This document shows positions 34,269 to 46,085 of a DNA stretch of 64,000 nt, in pieces. The position numbers were made by a program, and so were the translations under genes. Position 1 is the stretch's first letter. Each line of letters opens with the position of its first letter. This DNA comes from Diospyros lotus (lineage: Eukaryota; Streptophyta; Magnoliopsida; Ericales; Ebenaceae): positions 16,451,030-16,515,029 of the forward strand of contig NC_068346.1 of the NCBI RefSeq assembly GCF_014633365.1, in the 5' to 3' direction. Under the pieces are notes generated by a model. That model searched no databases. It was not told the DNA's origin and was given only the letters and a program-made list of their open reading frames with translations.

Positions 34269-35582
34269 TGATATTTTACTCTTGAAAAATAAAATAGTGG
34301 TTTTGATAATGTCTATGTGAAAATCAATCTCTAAATCTTTATGAGCAAATATTTATGGATAAGTTTGTGAAAAACAATCTTTAAATCTCCTTGAAGCAAA
34401 GTTATGAAAATTTATATAGGAGAAATGTTGAAATGTGGTTGAGTGTGTTTAGATTCAAAATAAATATATTTTTGATAATCTCAACTTGTTTCAAAAGAAT
34501 CAAAATGATGAGTTGTTAAGTTTTAAATCTTTTCAAATGGATAGTCGACTATGTGCTTTAATGCTATTGACTATGCCTGAAAATAGTCGACTATACTGTT
34601 AAGGATAGTTGACTATACTGGTTTGATATGTCAACTATTTAAGGTTTCTGTTGACTATTTTTGCATCTGTCGACTATCAAGTAAGGATAATTGACTATGA
34701 ATTTTCATCTGTCAACTATTTTTGTTCATAAAATTCAAAATTTTCTTCATAGTTTTACATCTATCGACTATGTTTATATGTCTGTCAACTATGGAAAATT
34801 TGTGTTATAAAATAGTCGACTATGCCTTTTTGTTTGTCGACTATGTCTTGTTTTACTAGTAAAAATAGTCAACTATGCATTTTCTTCTGTCGACTATATC
34901 TTTTGCAGAAAGCTTCCAACGACTAGTTTTTCAATCTCCAACGATCACAAACGGCTACATTTCTCTTTAATCTTTTGGGAAGCCTATATATACAACTCAA
35001 GCAAGATCAAGAGAGGGCTAATGGATGGAAACGAGATGATCTAAATATTACAAATCATTTTATTCAAAGCTTACAGTGTTCTGTGCTTTCATTGTTATAC
35101 TTTTCTTTCCAAGGCTTTGTTCTATTATTGTTTATACATTCATTTAAACCTTGTTTAATCTTGAGAGACATTGTAACTAAGAGATTCATCTCTTAGATTC
35201 TTTCATATTCTATATTTCTTATTCTTCCTAGCTTGTGTAGATAGAGGGCCCATTTGAGTGGGAGGTTTTGTATTTTTCTAGTCTCGGACTAGAGGACCTA
35301 CTCGAATTAAGTAGGGGGTTGATAGTTGATGGTTTGAAAAATCCTTAGTGAGGAGCTAAGGTAGTGGATTAGGTTTGGGTTAAGCCAAACCACTATAAAT
35401 CTTTGTGTTCTCTCTTGCTTATGTTTTTTTTTTATTTGTTTATCACTGCTAACATTTCATTATCCTCACCTGCATTGAGTTTTTATTTTCAATCAAAAGG
35501 ATTTCAAATTTCTATCAAGTTTTTTTAAAATAACCAATTCACCCCCCTCTTGGTGTGTGCCATAGCACCTCCCGTTCTAACA
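34269..35582 (+). mobile_element. Sirevirus 3' LTR
   Basis: Starts TGATATTTTACTCTTG directly after the polypurine tract and ends GTTCTAACA. It has about six GTCGAC palindromes at 34541-34895, the conserved AACGACTAGTTTTT block, stem-loop I with the compensatory variant CTAAGAGA/TCTCTTAG (35177-35196), stem-loop II at 35362-35395 and the AATTCACCCCCCTCTTGG tail. It anchors the family assignment of the solo LTRs at 3234, 4953, 7644 and 28583, because only this copy keeps internal Sirevirus sequence. Confidence 0.87.
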
Positions 35583-35639
35583 TTAGTCATTAAAGAAAAA
35601 GTTAATATGAAGTTTAAAATTAAAAAAAATGTTTAGGCT

Positions 35640-36170
35640 TTCTCAAATAATAAGAAAATATGTCCCACATTTAATTCAAAATAAATTTACTTTTTGAATG
35701 AGAAAACAAGATTTAAAAATTCAAATATAAACTCTTAAGACATAAATAATTAAAACAAGAAAACATGTCTTAAAGAAATTCTCTTTTAATTCAAAATAAA
35801 TTTACTTTTTACATGAGTAAGAGAAAACATGTCTAAAAATAATTCTCCTTTAATTTAAGATTTGAAAATTCAAATATAAACTTTTGAGACATAAATGATT
35901 AAAATAAGAAAACATGTTTAAAAGCAATTCTCCTTTAATTAAAAAAAAAATTACTTTTTGTATGAGTAAGAGAAAACATGTCTCAAAATAATTCTCCTTT
36001 AATTCAAAATAAATTTACTTTATACATGAGTAAGAAATGCATTTATCAAGATATAAAAAATATAAACATAAACTTTTGAGACATAAATGATCAAAACAAG
36101 GAAACATGTCTAAAGACAATCCACCTATAATTCAAAATAAATTTACATTTTGCATGAATAAAAAATACAT
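35640..36170. repeat. Degenerate tandem repeats in LTR U3
   Basis: Five or six imperfect repeats containing 'attcaaaataaatttactttt', 'gagtaagagaaaacatgtct' and 'ttgagacataaatgatt' in recurring order. On the sense (-) strand of the LTR at 33524-36232 they lie in U3, where repeated units often act as promoter elements. Confidence 0.7.
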
Positions 36171-36237
36171 TTATATCATAAAAATATTTTTGTTATCATC
36201 AAAATCATATTTACTTACCCTTGAGCTTAACAAAATT

Positions 36238-36663
36238 GAAGTAGTAGTGTATACTACTTCACATTGTTGTCTTCTTTTGCTTATGTAAATTCTGTGGCCA
36301 CAAAAGATTAATACGTGTAATAGTTATACGCGAAGATTTGAGACATAGGTACAGGTGAGATATGACAAACCCTGTGTTTAGCTCGGGAAGAGGAAATTGG
36401 AACAGTACCGAACATCATAATAAGTGTGGATTAACTAGGACCACCACATCGTGAGGTGGATTGGTCTCAGTACAAAAATTGTTTATGTTCCTATCTACAT
36501 CGGACAACAGGTATGTGTGTATTTATATTTAGATGATGAATATGCGTGTTGTTTAAATACCCAAGCTACGTGTATGTCATGTATGTGTATATTTTGTTGT
36601 GTGCATTTGTTGTGCATAAAATTTTTAAAATTATACATACGGCTGTACATAGGTTTTTCCTCA
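36238..36663 (+). mobile_element. 3' part of a retroelement 5' LTR
   Basis: Ends CTCA one base before a primer-binding site. The left part of the same LTR is probably 33330-33518, which carries AAGTCGACTTT repeats and a TATAAATT. The solo LTR at 33524-36232 separates the two. The left end was not found. Confidence 0.5.
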
Positions 36664-36664
36664 G

Positions 36665-36676
36665 TGGTATCAGAGT
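36665..36676 (+). other. Retroelement primer-binding site
   Basis: TGGTATCAGAGT, initiator methionine tRNA type, one base after an LTR-like CA end. The following sequence (36677-37200) has three or four AAGTCGACTCT-type repeats but no recognisable gag. Confidence 0.6.
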
Positions 36677-37369
36677 CTCAGCTTTGTATTTAATGCATAT
36701 ATGCGGTTGCATGTGTCAAATATAGTATTAAATCAACGAATTTTAACTTAAACAAATGTTGGGCGTTCGTGGCTACGTGTAACAACAAAAATTGACTTTT
36801 CCTCCTTGGAGAGTCGACTCTCAAGACATTGAGAAGTCGACTCTTGGGCTTTGGAAAGTCAACTTTTGGGGCACGCAGAAGTCGACTCTTGTCAGTTCCA
36901 ATAGCCAAACAACTTGTTCTTCTTACTTCGTTGTTGATGATTGTGTGGTGATTCACATTGGACATCGAAATGGGAATTTAGATATGCATGTTTGGATGTT
37001 GAGTTGTATTATTTGACATATGCGGTTATATATGTTTTCAAAATTGTTTTTAAACAGTAGCAAAAATGGATGTATCCTAAGGATGAACATGAGTTTGGTA
37101 TAAATGAATGAATGTTACAGTGTTTCGATTGATTTATTTCAATATGTAATAATTATTCATTTGAGTATATACTGAGGCATAAGTTTTGAGTAGCTTATTT
37201 TAGTCTTTATTTTACAAAAGTTGTAATTTGAAAACGGTGTCAAGGAATTAGCGGAATGGAGAAGCAGTTAAGCAAGCAGACACATTGATTCCAATTGTTA
37301 TGCTTCCTATTTCATAGTTTCCTTTCATATTCTTTCCTATTTTGTAAATCTTCTATTGTATATAAAGGG

Positions 37370-38200
37370 TGATTGACCCTATTGTAAATGAAAGAGAAAT
37401 TATCATAGTTCTTACAAATGAGATTACTAAAATAATTTCTAATAGTAAATATACAACTTCAAATTTGTTTCTTCCTAAATTGTGGCACATAAAAATAACA
37501 TTAGATGATGCAAGTTTGAATGATGATGATTTCATGAATATTGTGGCACAGAAAAATAACATTAGATGATGCAAGTTTGAATGATGATGATTTCATGAAT
37601 GCCACGGCTATCAAAATGAAAAAAAAAAAATTGATTAGTATTAGGGTGAGTGCAATTTGCTTAAATCAATTGCAGCTATTTTGAATCCAAAAAATAAGAT
37701 GAAGTTGATAGAATGGTGTTTTTCTAAGATTTACTCCAATAATATTATTGTTATTCACTTAAAAAAGTTTGAGACACTTTATACAAGTTATATAATGAGT
37801 ATATTGAGAGTCATAAATTAAGCGACAATGAAAAACAAATTGAAATTCAAAAAATTGCTTCAGACAGTGGTTTGAACACCAAAAGAAAAGTAAGTAGAAG
37901 GGCACAATTTGATAGTTTTATAAGAACTATTGACACCATTGAATTGGCAAAATCAGAGTTAGATGTTTATTTGGAGAAAGTTGTTTACATTTATAATGAA
38001 GATGACAATATCTTTGATGTGTTGGAATGGTGGAGGACGAATAATTTGAAGTTTCGTATCTTATCCAAGATGGATTGTGACGTCTTGTCAATTTCTATTA
38101 CCACAGTTACTTCAAAAGTGACTTTTAATGCTGGTGGACGGGTTATAAATTAATATCATTTGAATTTGGAAACAGACACATTTGTTGCTATGTTGTGAGA
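37370..38200 (+). pseudogene. hAT transposase C-terminus (dimerisation domain)
   Basis: Reads SKYTTSNLFLPKLWHIK, a 61-bp tandem duplication that shifts the frame (37479-37539 and 37540-37600), then NPKNKMKLIEWCF-like text, then at 37872-38153 RRAQFDSFIRTIDTIELAKS, VLEWWRTNNLKFRILSKM and a segment ending FNAGGRVI. This is the conserved hAT C-terminal dimerisation region (WW-N---F--LS-MA-D-LSIP-T...FS--GRVI), with several conserved residues altered. It is probably the other half of the transposase begun at 32964, separated by nested retroelements. Confidence 0.8.
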
Positions 38201-38893
38201 ATTGGTTTAAAGCTTTTTATGGCATCAAAAGGAAAATAAAAGTAAGTATAATTTATTTTTTTTATTTTATTCTCCTTTATTACTTGTTTGTTGATATTAG
38301 TAACAAATATTAATTTTTATATTTTATTTATAGGATAAAGATATCACTGGCATTCTTATACCACAGACTTATTGTTGTATGAAACAAAATAGGGTATATG
38401 ATTCTTGGAGACTTTTGAAATATATGTTGGTATTTTAATTGTAGGTTGATATGTGATTTGAAATATATAATTGTGATTATTAATTAATATTACAATTTGA
38501 ACTTGCAGGTTGATGTTTGGAGCGACCAATTTAAAGTCGAATTGAAAGCAATTCTTATTATGTTGTATTTTGAAAATAACTAGACAAGTAATTTGATTTC
38601 TTATTATATGGTGAACGATATTATGTTTATTATAATTTGAAGTTATTATTAATTGATTATGATGTTATATTTGTTGATTATCATATTGATTTAAATTTAT
38701 ATTTGTTAATTATTTACATATCAGATTATCAATTTTTTAAGAAATAATTCTGACAAATTCGAGTTTGAGCTTGAGCTCGCCAACAGGTTCTAGTAAGCCT
38801 GAGACTATTGGTGAACTCGAGCTTGAGTTTAGAAACTAGCTCACCGAACCGAGTCGATGCTCACGAAGTTCAAGTTGGCTCGATTCAATTGCA
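38201..38893. other. hAT 3' flank or subterminal region
   Basis: No gene. 38755-38890 is rich in 'gagcttgagctcg' and 'gctcgattc' motifs, a composition common in subterminal regions of plant hAT elements. The right end of the element cannot be placed. Confidence 0.4.
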
Positions 38894-38898
38894 ACCTT

Positions 38899-39702
38899 TG
38901 TTGGGATTACATAGATCTTATCATATGTGCAGCGAAAATTAAATTTAGCTTTCAGGTATCCCATTTTTCAGAAATTATGATTTAATAAAATTGGAAACTA
39001 AAACGAAAGGTTACCTCTTTGATGAAATCTAATTTCACCGTTAGATTTCCCGCCGTTTAATCCTCCAAGTGTAGGATGCCGGGTCGGTCCACCCGAAATC
39101 TCTTCTATCCAAGAATTTCAAGAGGATGATAAGTAAAGAAATTTTTCACAAAAATTTCTAACTTACCTCTTTGGTTTCAAGAACACTTCTTCAAAAACTT
39201 TGTCAAAGTGATTCAAGAAGACATCAAGTGTTGTAAATGAAGAGATGGAGAGCTTATATATACATTAAATGGGTTGGGCTTCTCAAGCCCATTCCATTTA
39301 ATGTAATTGGGCTAAGCCCAAATCAATTAAGTTAACTTGAAACCAATAGTGCTATTAGGCCAAGCCTAATGTGCTAGCAAAAGGCTCAAACCCAATTAAT
39401 GATTAAACAATTATATTCATAATATAATTATTTAATTATTCTTATTTATCCAATAAATAAATGCACTATAATTAGTAATTATAAAATTACTAATTTATTT
39501 ATTTTCTCTTTGAAAGTGATTTCTTTTTGGGTGGGACTTTCTGGGTTTACAAATAAATTGGCAACAAGAATAATCAACAATTAATTCTTGTAAATCACGA
39601 GTGACATCTAGCAATATGTCATGATTACCCAATTTATTGTGAAGCGGGTATTGTGAACCTTTTACCATGTTACCGTGCAATACGGTCCCTCTATCATCCT
39701 AT
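38899..39702 (-). mobile_element. Copia array LTR A (3' LTR, U3 half deleted)
   Basis: On the + strand it starts TGTTGGGATTACATAG directly after the target duplication ACCTT (38894-38898), with no primer-binding site, so it is the outer 3' LTR. It matches LTR C closely for 804 bp and then stops at CTATCATCCTAT, where pol sequence begins. The U3 half, polypurine tract and the C-terminus of pol are therefore deleted. Confidence 0.88.
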
Positions 39703-42700
39703 GGCCTTAGTCAGTGGATCTGCTGCATTCTCTGATGTATTTATTCTCTGCACATTAACATCTCCTCTACCAACAATCTCTCTAATGAAATGGAAGCGTC
39801 TTTCAATATGTTTGGACTTTTGGTGAGACCTCGATTCCTTAGCTTGCGCTATGGCTCCATTGTTGTCGCAAAACAAGGGCACGACATACTTTATAGAAGG
39901 AACCACTCTAAGTTCTGTCACAAACTTTTTGACCCAAACAGCTTCCTTTGCAACATCTGATGCTGCAATATACTCGACTTCTGTAGTAGAATCGGTAGTC
40001 GTATCCTGTTTGGAACTCTTCCAACTAAATACTCCTCTGTTACAAGTAAACACATATCTAAAGATAGACTTTCTATCTTCAACATCTGATTGAAAATCAG
40101 AATCTGTGTAACCTTCCACTTTCAGTTCTCCTTCACCATAAGTAAGGATCAAATCCTTAGTTCTTTTCAAATACTTAAGGATATTCTTGACGGCAATCCA
40201 GTGTTGCTCACCTGGATTAGACTGATATCTGCTTGTAACACTTACAACATGAGCAATATTAGGCCTAGTACATAGCATTGCATACATTAGGCTTCCTATT
40301 GCTGAAGCATAAGGAATCCTAGACATGCTTTCTCTCTCTTCTTGTGTCTTGGGGCACATATCTCAAGAGAGGTGGATTCCATGTCTAAAGGGCAACAGTT
40401 CTCTTTTGGAATCCTCCATGTTGAACCTCTTCAACACTCTTTCTATGTACTTATTTTGGGAGAGTCCTATCAATCTCTTGGTTCTATCTCTATAGATCCA
40501 TATACCGAGAATATAGGCTGCTTCTCCCAAATCTTTCATGGAGAACTTACTTGACAATCAGACCTTTATTGTTGACAACAATCCTACATCATTCCCAATG
40601 AGTAAGATATCATCTACATATAAGACCAAAAATACTATTGCACTCCCACTAGCCTTTTTATAAACATAGGGTTCATCAACGTTTTGAATGAAACCAAACG
40701 ATTTGACTTCATCATCAAAATGGATGTTCCAACTTCTAGATGCTTGCTTAAGACCATAAATGGATCTCTTAAGCTTGTATACCTTCTCTGCATTAACTTT
40801 AGGTGTGAAGCCTTCAGGTTGTTCCATATAGATATCCTGATCTATATAACCATTTAAGAAGGTTGTCTTCACATCCATCTGCCAAATCTCATAGTCATAA
40901 TGAGCAACAATGGATAGTAAAATTCTTATGGATTTAAGCATGACGACTGGAGAAAAGGTTTCTTCATAGTCAATCCCTTGCCTTTGTCAATAACCTTTTG
41001 CCACAAGTCTTACTTTATAGGTCTCTACCTTTCCATCTGAACCTATCTTCTTCTTGAAGACCCATTTAAATCCAATAGGTACTATACCTTCTGGTGGATC
41101 TACAAGAGTCCAAACTTGGTTCTCATACATGGAATCCATTTCAGATTTCATGGCTTCTAACCATCTTTTCGAGTCGATATCTGATATCACCTCTTGATAA
41201 GTGGTAGGATCATTTGAGTGATCATTGTCTCCTACAGGGAACAACTCTTATTCATTTAGAAAACCATATCTCTCAGGTTGACGGGGTATCCTCTCACTTC
41301 TTCTAATGGGAGGTGCAACACTCGACCCTGGCTCCTCAATTGGTACTTGGACATCTCGTGGTATAGTTTCAGGCTCAATGAACCCTTCACCAAGTTCTAT
41401 TTTCTTTTCATTGCCTCTTTCTTAAATAAACTCTTTTTAAAGAAAAATGGCATTTCTGCTAACAACTACTTGTTGCAATTTAGGAATATAGAACTCATAT
41501 CCTAAAGAATCCTTAGGATAACCAACGAAACTACCCTTTAAAGACCGTGTCTCAAGTTTTTCTGGTTTAAACTTTTTTACAAAAGCTATACATCCCCAAA
41601 TCTTAACATGTTTAAGACTGGGTTTCCTATCAAACCATATCTCATGTGGTGTTATAGGAATTGACTTGGAAGGAACTTTATTTAGAATATATATTGCCGT
41701 AAGAAGGGCGTGTCCCCACAGAAATAAAGGTAAGTTAGTACAACTTAACATACTTGGGACCATATCTAATAAAGTCCGATTCCTCCTCTCTGAAACTCCA
41801 TTCAGTTGAGGCATTCCTGGTGGGGTCTATTGTGAAATAATACCTGAGACCTTAAGAAAATCTTCAAACTCGTTACTAAGATACTCGCCTCCACGATCTA
41901 ATCGTAAGGTCTTTATCTTTTTACCAGTTTGATTTTCTACTTCAGCTTTGAAATCTTTGAACATTTCAAAAGATTTAGATTTATGTCTCATGAGATAGAC
42001 ATATCCATATCTAGACATATCATCTGTAAAAGTTATGAAGTATTGATAACCTCCTCGAGCTATTACATTAATAGGCCCACATACATCTGAATGTATAAGT
42101 CCTAACAATTTTGTGACTCTTATACCTTGCCCAGTAAAAGGCAATTTGGTCATCTTACCAAGGATACAAGATTCATAAGCTAGATATGGTTCACAACCTA
42201 ATGGGCCTAGAAGCCCATCTTTCTCCAATTTAGTGATTCTGTCATTCCCTATATGACCCAATCTATAACGCCACAGAATTTTAGAATTTGGGTTATCATG
42301 CTGTCTCTTATTATTATTTGATACATGCAAATGTTCACTATTATCAACAGCCACATTCAAAATGTAAAGGCCATTGACAAAATTACTAGTAGTAATCAAT
42401 TTATTTCTAAAATAAATTTCACAAACATTATTCTTAAAAGAAAATTCATAATTTTCTTTCACCAAAACTGGAATAGAAATAATGTTCTTAAAAGTTCCAG
42501 GTACACATAAACAATTGTTTAAAACTAAACTATGTTTATGCGATAAAATTAAAGATACAGTGCCAATAGTTGTGGCTGCTACTCTTGCCCTATTTTCTAC
42601 CTTTAGCACAATCTCATCATCTGCAAGCTTTTTACTTTGTTCCAAACCTGTATAGATGCACGAACATGAGTTGTCGCTCCAGAATCTAGAATCCATAAAG

Positions 42701-43543
42701 TAGAAGAATAGGCAATGGAAAAATATTCATGAACTATCATCATACCTTCTGCTTCCTTCTTCAAGGAACTGAGGTAATCTTTACAGTTCCTCATCCAATG
42801 CCCATCTTTGCCACAATGGAAACATTTTCCTTTGGCAACTGCTTTTCCCTTCTTCTTATTTATCACTTTAGTTGCTTGAATGACCTTCTTTTTCCCTTTC
42901 CCATTCTTCGTCTTACTAGAAGAGGACACAGCCATCACTGTGCCTGTGTTCATATTGCCCTAGGTTGTAATTAACATATTCATAAGCTTTGCGGGAGAGC
43001 TCAATCTTATTCATATAGAAGTTTGAAATAAAACCCCCAAATGAATATGGCAAAGATTGAAGGATTGCATCAATTTGAAGATATTTATGCAACGGAACAT
43101 CCAATTCCTTCAACTTATCCATCCAAGAAATCATTTTGAGAACATGGTCCCCAACTGATCCTCCAGGAGACATATTTGCCCGAAAGATTGCTTTAGATAT
43201 CTCATATCTGGCACTTCGAATTTGCTCACCATACAACTCTTGTAAGCGAGTAACAATAGAATATGAATCTGGCATGTTATTAAATTGCCGCTTCAGCCCA
43301 TTACTCATAGAAAGTAGGATATAACTCTTAACAACAAGATCATCATCTTTCCATTTTTGTGAGAGTGTCCTGCTCCTCCTGAGTAATGTGCTCAGCAGTA
43401 GGCCCAGGGATAGGCGCATCCATAACATATGTGATTCTTTCCAAGTTTGTAATCAATTTCAAATTCAAAAGCCAGTTATTAAAGTTTGGTCCAGTTAGCC
43501 GGTTTGTGTCAACGAATTTAGAAAGTGCATTTAATGAAGCCAT
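39694..43543 (-). pseudogene. Ty1/copia gag-pol polyprotein, degraded
   Basis: Order on the - strand: gag with UBN2-type domain (43543-42916), zinc knuckle CFHCGKDGHWMRNC, protease DSGATTH (about 42690), pre-integrase zinc domain, integrase core (IHSDVCGP, FTDDMSRYGYVYLM, LDRGGEYLS; 42330-41830), integrase C-terminus (41814-41437), reverse transcriptase (WVFKKKIG, MDVKTTFLNG, LVLYVDDILLIGND; 41244-40558) and RNase H (YTDSDFQSD, STTEVEYIA, KSKHIERRFHFIRE; 40359-39694). It is split by at least six stops or frame changes. The end (ADPLTKA) runs straight into LTR A, so the C-terminus and polypurine tract are lost. Confidence 0.92.
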
Positions 43544-45281
43544 TTGATGTATCTGTAGAAAATAAGTAAATTATTAGATATCTTGTTTTTCTTAACTATC
43601 TGATTTTGGTCTTTAAATCAAACAGTACCTCCCACTAAGTTTTTCAAATTCCTTACTCCCATTTAAAGGAAAAGCGAATTCACATTAGTATGAATTCTAG
43701 TGGGTATTTGGATTCTTATTAAATTTATTACTCCTCACATAATAGATTCTTGGAATAATAAATTCAATAAGTGGACAACGCTTGTCCAGTACATTTTATG
43801 TACGGTCCAAATATTTTATTTCGACTCCTAGTCCAATGTACCTCACATAATAGTTTCTTGGCAATTGAACATAGTTAAATCATACCATCACGCTGACAAG
43901 TCTGCACAGTTGAATATCGATTGCCTCACATAATAGTTTCTTGGGTCACGATATTTGTGCATCCCCATCTCATCAAATGTTTTTAAATAAAAATTAAAGT
44001 ATTTTAATCAATGTGCAACCCCTATGTATCCATAGCCGATCAACACACGAATTAAAATGCCCCAATTTCTACCGCGATGGAGAGCCCCGATTAGATTGTC
44101 TTAACTCTTAAGGTCTAACCGGTTACAATTTAATTTTACAAATATGGGAGATTTTTAATTAATTGGTCTCACTTTTCACATGCAACGTTTTAACATACAT
44201 CAACTATGTAAATAAACATTGCATAAAAATAGTCGATATGGTCATGGACTCAATCATGCATTCTAGGCATAATTCCAGCCATTGGAATTGTGCGATGCAT
44301 TTGTGGGTGTATAAATAAGGAAACGCCTATAACTATTACAAGCATAATCCTTTCACATAGGGTCTTCGTTTCCTTTGATTATTTTACCATCAACTACTTC
44401 ACTCCAAGCGTGCCTCAATAGGTGTGAATCCCTTGCTTTTACAATAAATTAAAAGCAATAAATAATTATTTTACAACCATCGTGAAAAAACGGCTATCCC
44501 CGACACGCATTAGTTAAATAAAATAATTCATACATCCACATCACACATACATCATCCATGTTGTGTTCTAAGTCCATGATCAATACCGATATGCAACAAG
44601 ACATCCACAACATGCTATTAACAATTAAAAGCATATTTCTCAAAAAAAAAAAACAATTAAAAGCATATTATAAACAATCACATGATTATTGGACATAAGT
44701 ATTACAAATTATACCTTTGGAGTTTTAAAATAAAAATAAATAAATAAATAAAATAAAATAATAAAGTTTTAAATTAAATAAATGAAATAAAATAAAATAA
44801 CATTTTTTAAAAAAATTATTTTATTTATTTATTTATTTTTATTTATTTTTTTTTATTTTTTTTAAGTCTCCCTGTGTAGACAAAGGGGAGAGGGAAGGGG
44901 GGCCCAGCCCCCACTGTGTGCACATTGTGCATGTGCAGTGCGCGCACTCGCCCGCGGGTGACGCTGGTGCGCGGGCCCAGCCCGCGCACTTGCCCGCGCA
45001 TGGGCAGTAAGCGCGGGCCCAGCGCGCATCTACGCGCGCCATGCGCGTACCAGCCACCCCGAGACACCCCCGACACTGCCCAGCAGCTCCAGAACTGATT
45101 TCGATGCTTCCAGTTGCGCCAAATCTGATTCCAACACTGCCCAGCGGTGCCAAATCAGTTCTATAGCGCTACCGACATGCAGCTCATATTTGGATCTCAT
45201 CCAAAAATCTTTTATTTTTCAAAAACACCAATTTTATGTCCAATAATCACATGAATAAAACCATAAAACTGAAAAATGATA
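43544..45281 (-). other. Copia leader between LTR B and gag (copy 1)
   Basis: About 1.7 kb of untranslated leader, unusually long for copia. It holds three spaced copies of a 21-mer (43733, 43841, 43924; CCTCACATAATAGTTTCTTGG on +), an AT-rich stretch (44700-44870) and an abrupt GC-rich block (44870-45175). ORFs in the GC-rich block (104 and 77 codons on the - strand) look compositional. The same layout recurs at 46530-48290. Confidence 0.8.
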
Positions 45282-45293
45282 GCTCTGATACCA
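45282..45293 (-). other. Primer-binding site next to LTR B
   Basis: TGGTATCAGAGC on the - strand, one base after the CA end of LTR B. This marks LTR B as the 5' LTR of the copy lying to its left. Confidence 0.85.
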
Positions 45294-45294
45294 C

Positions 45295-46085
45295 TGTTGG
45301 GATTACATAGATCTTATCATATGCGCAACAAAAATTAAATTTAGTTTTCAGGTATCCCGTTTTTCAGAAATTATGGTTTAATAAAATTGGAAACTAAAAT
45401 GAAAGGTTACCTCTTGATGAAATCTGATTTGACCGTTAGATTTCTCGCCGTTTAATCCTCCAAGTGTAGGATGCCAAGTCGGTCTACCCGAAATCACTTC
45501 TATCCAAGAATATCAAAGAGAGAGATAAGTGAAAGAAAATTTTCACAAAAATTTCCAACTTACCTTTTGGATTCAAGAACATTTCTCCAAAAACTCTCTC
45601 AACATTCAAGTGAATCAAGAAGACTCAAGTGTTGTGAATGTAGAGATTTAGAGAGCTTATATATACATTAAATGGGTTGGGCTTCTCAAGCCCATTCCAT
45701 TTAATGTAATTGGGCCAAGCCCAAATCATTTAAATTAACTTGAATCCAATAGTGCTATTGGGCCAAGCCTAATGTGCTAGCAAAAGGCCCCAACCCAATT
45801 AATAATTAAACAATTATGTTCATAATATAATTATTTAATTATTCTTATTTGTCCAATAAACAAATGCACTATTATTAGTAATTATAAAATTACTAATTTA
45901 TTTATTTTCTCTTTGAAAGTGATTTCTTTTGGGTGGGACTTTCTAGGTTCACAAATAAATTGGCAACAAAAATAATCAACAAATCAACAATTAATTCTTG
46001 TAAATCACGAGTGACATCTAGCAATATGTCATGATTACTCAATTTATTGTGAAGCGGGTATTGTGAACCTTTTATTACGTTACCA
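45295..46085 (-). mobile_element. Copia array LTR B (internal, truncated)
   Basis: Matches LTRs A and C over its first 791 bp but is more diverged than A is from C (for example it lacks small segments that A and C share, near 45625). It breaks off at GTTACCA and joins directly to the middle of a second gag copy. It serves as 5' LTR for the left copy, with its own primer-binding site. Confidence 0.88.

Larger units (their letters stand above)
33524..36232 (-). mobile_element. Copia-type solo LTR interrupted by a Sirevirus fragment
   Basis: Flanked by the 5-bp duplication AAATT (33519-33523 and 36233-36237). On the - strand it starts TGTTAAGCTCAAGGG and ends in CA, with a GAATTGGG..CACCCC-type tail at about 33545 on the + strand. 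Without the nested insert (about 34090-35582) it is about 1.2 kb. Its U3 half (35640-36170) is built of tandem degenerate repeats. It lies within the LTR of another element. Confidence 0.78.

Noticed and set aside
38899..39696. Complete 0.8-kb LTR ending in TATCA
   Set aside because: It would leave no polypurine tract, would overlap the end of pol, and would ignore the ACCTT match at 49940; the 1.6-kb LTR explains more.
39694..43543. A functional copia polyprotein
   Set aside because: All domains are present but at least six stops or frame changes interrupt it, and the 3' end is deleted.
44839..45153. 104-codon ORF in the copia leader
   Set aside because: GC-rich compositional ORF; its frame is not kept in the second leader copy.
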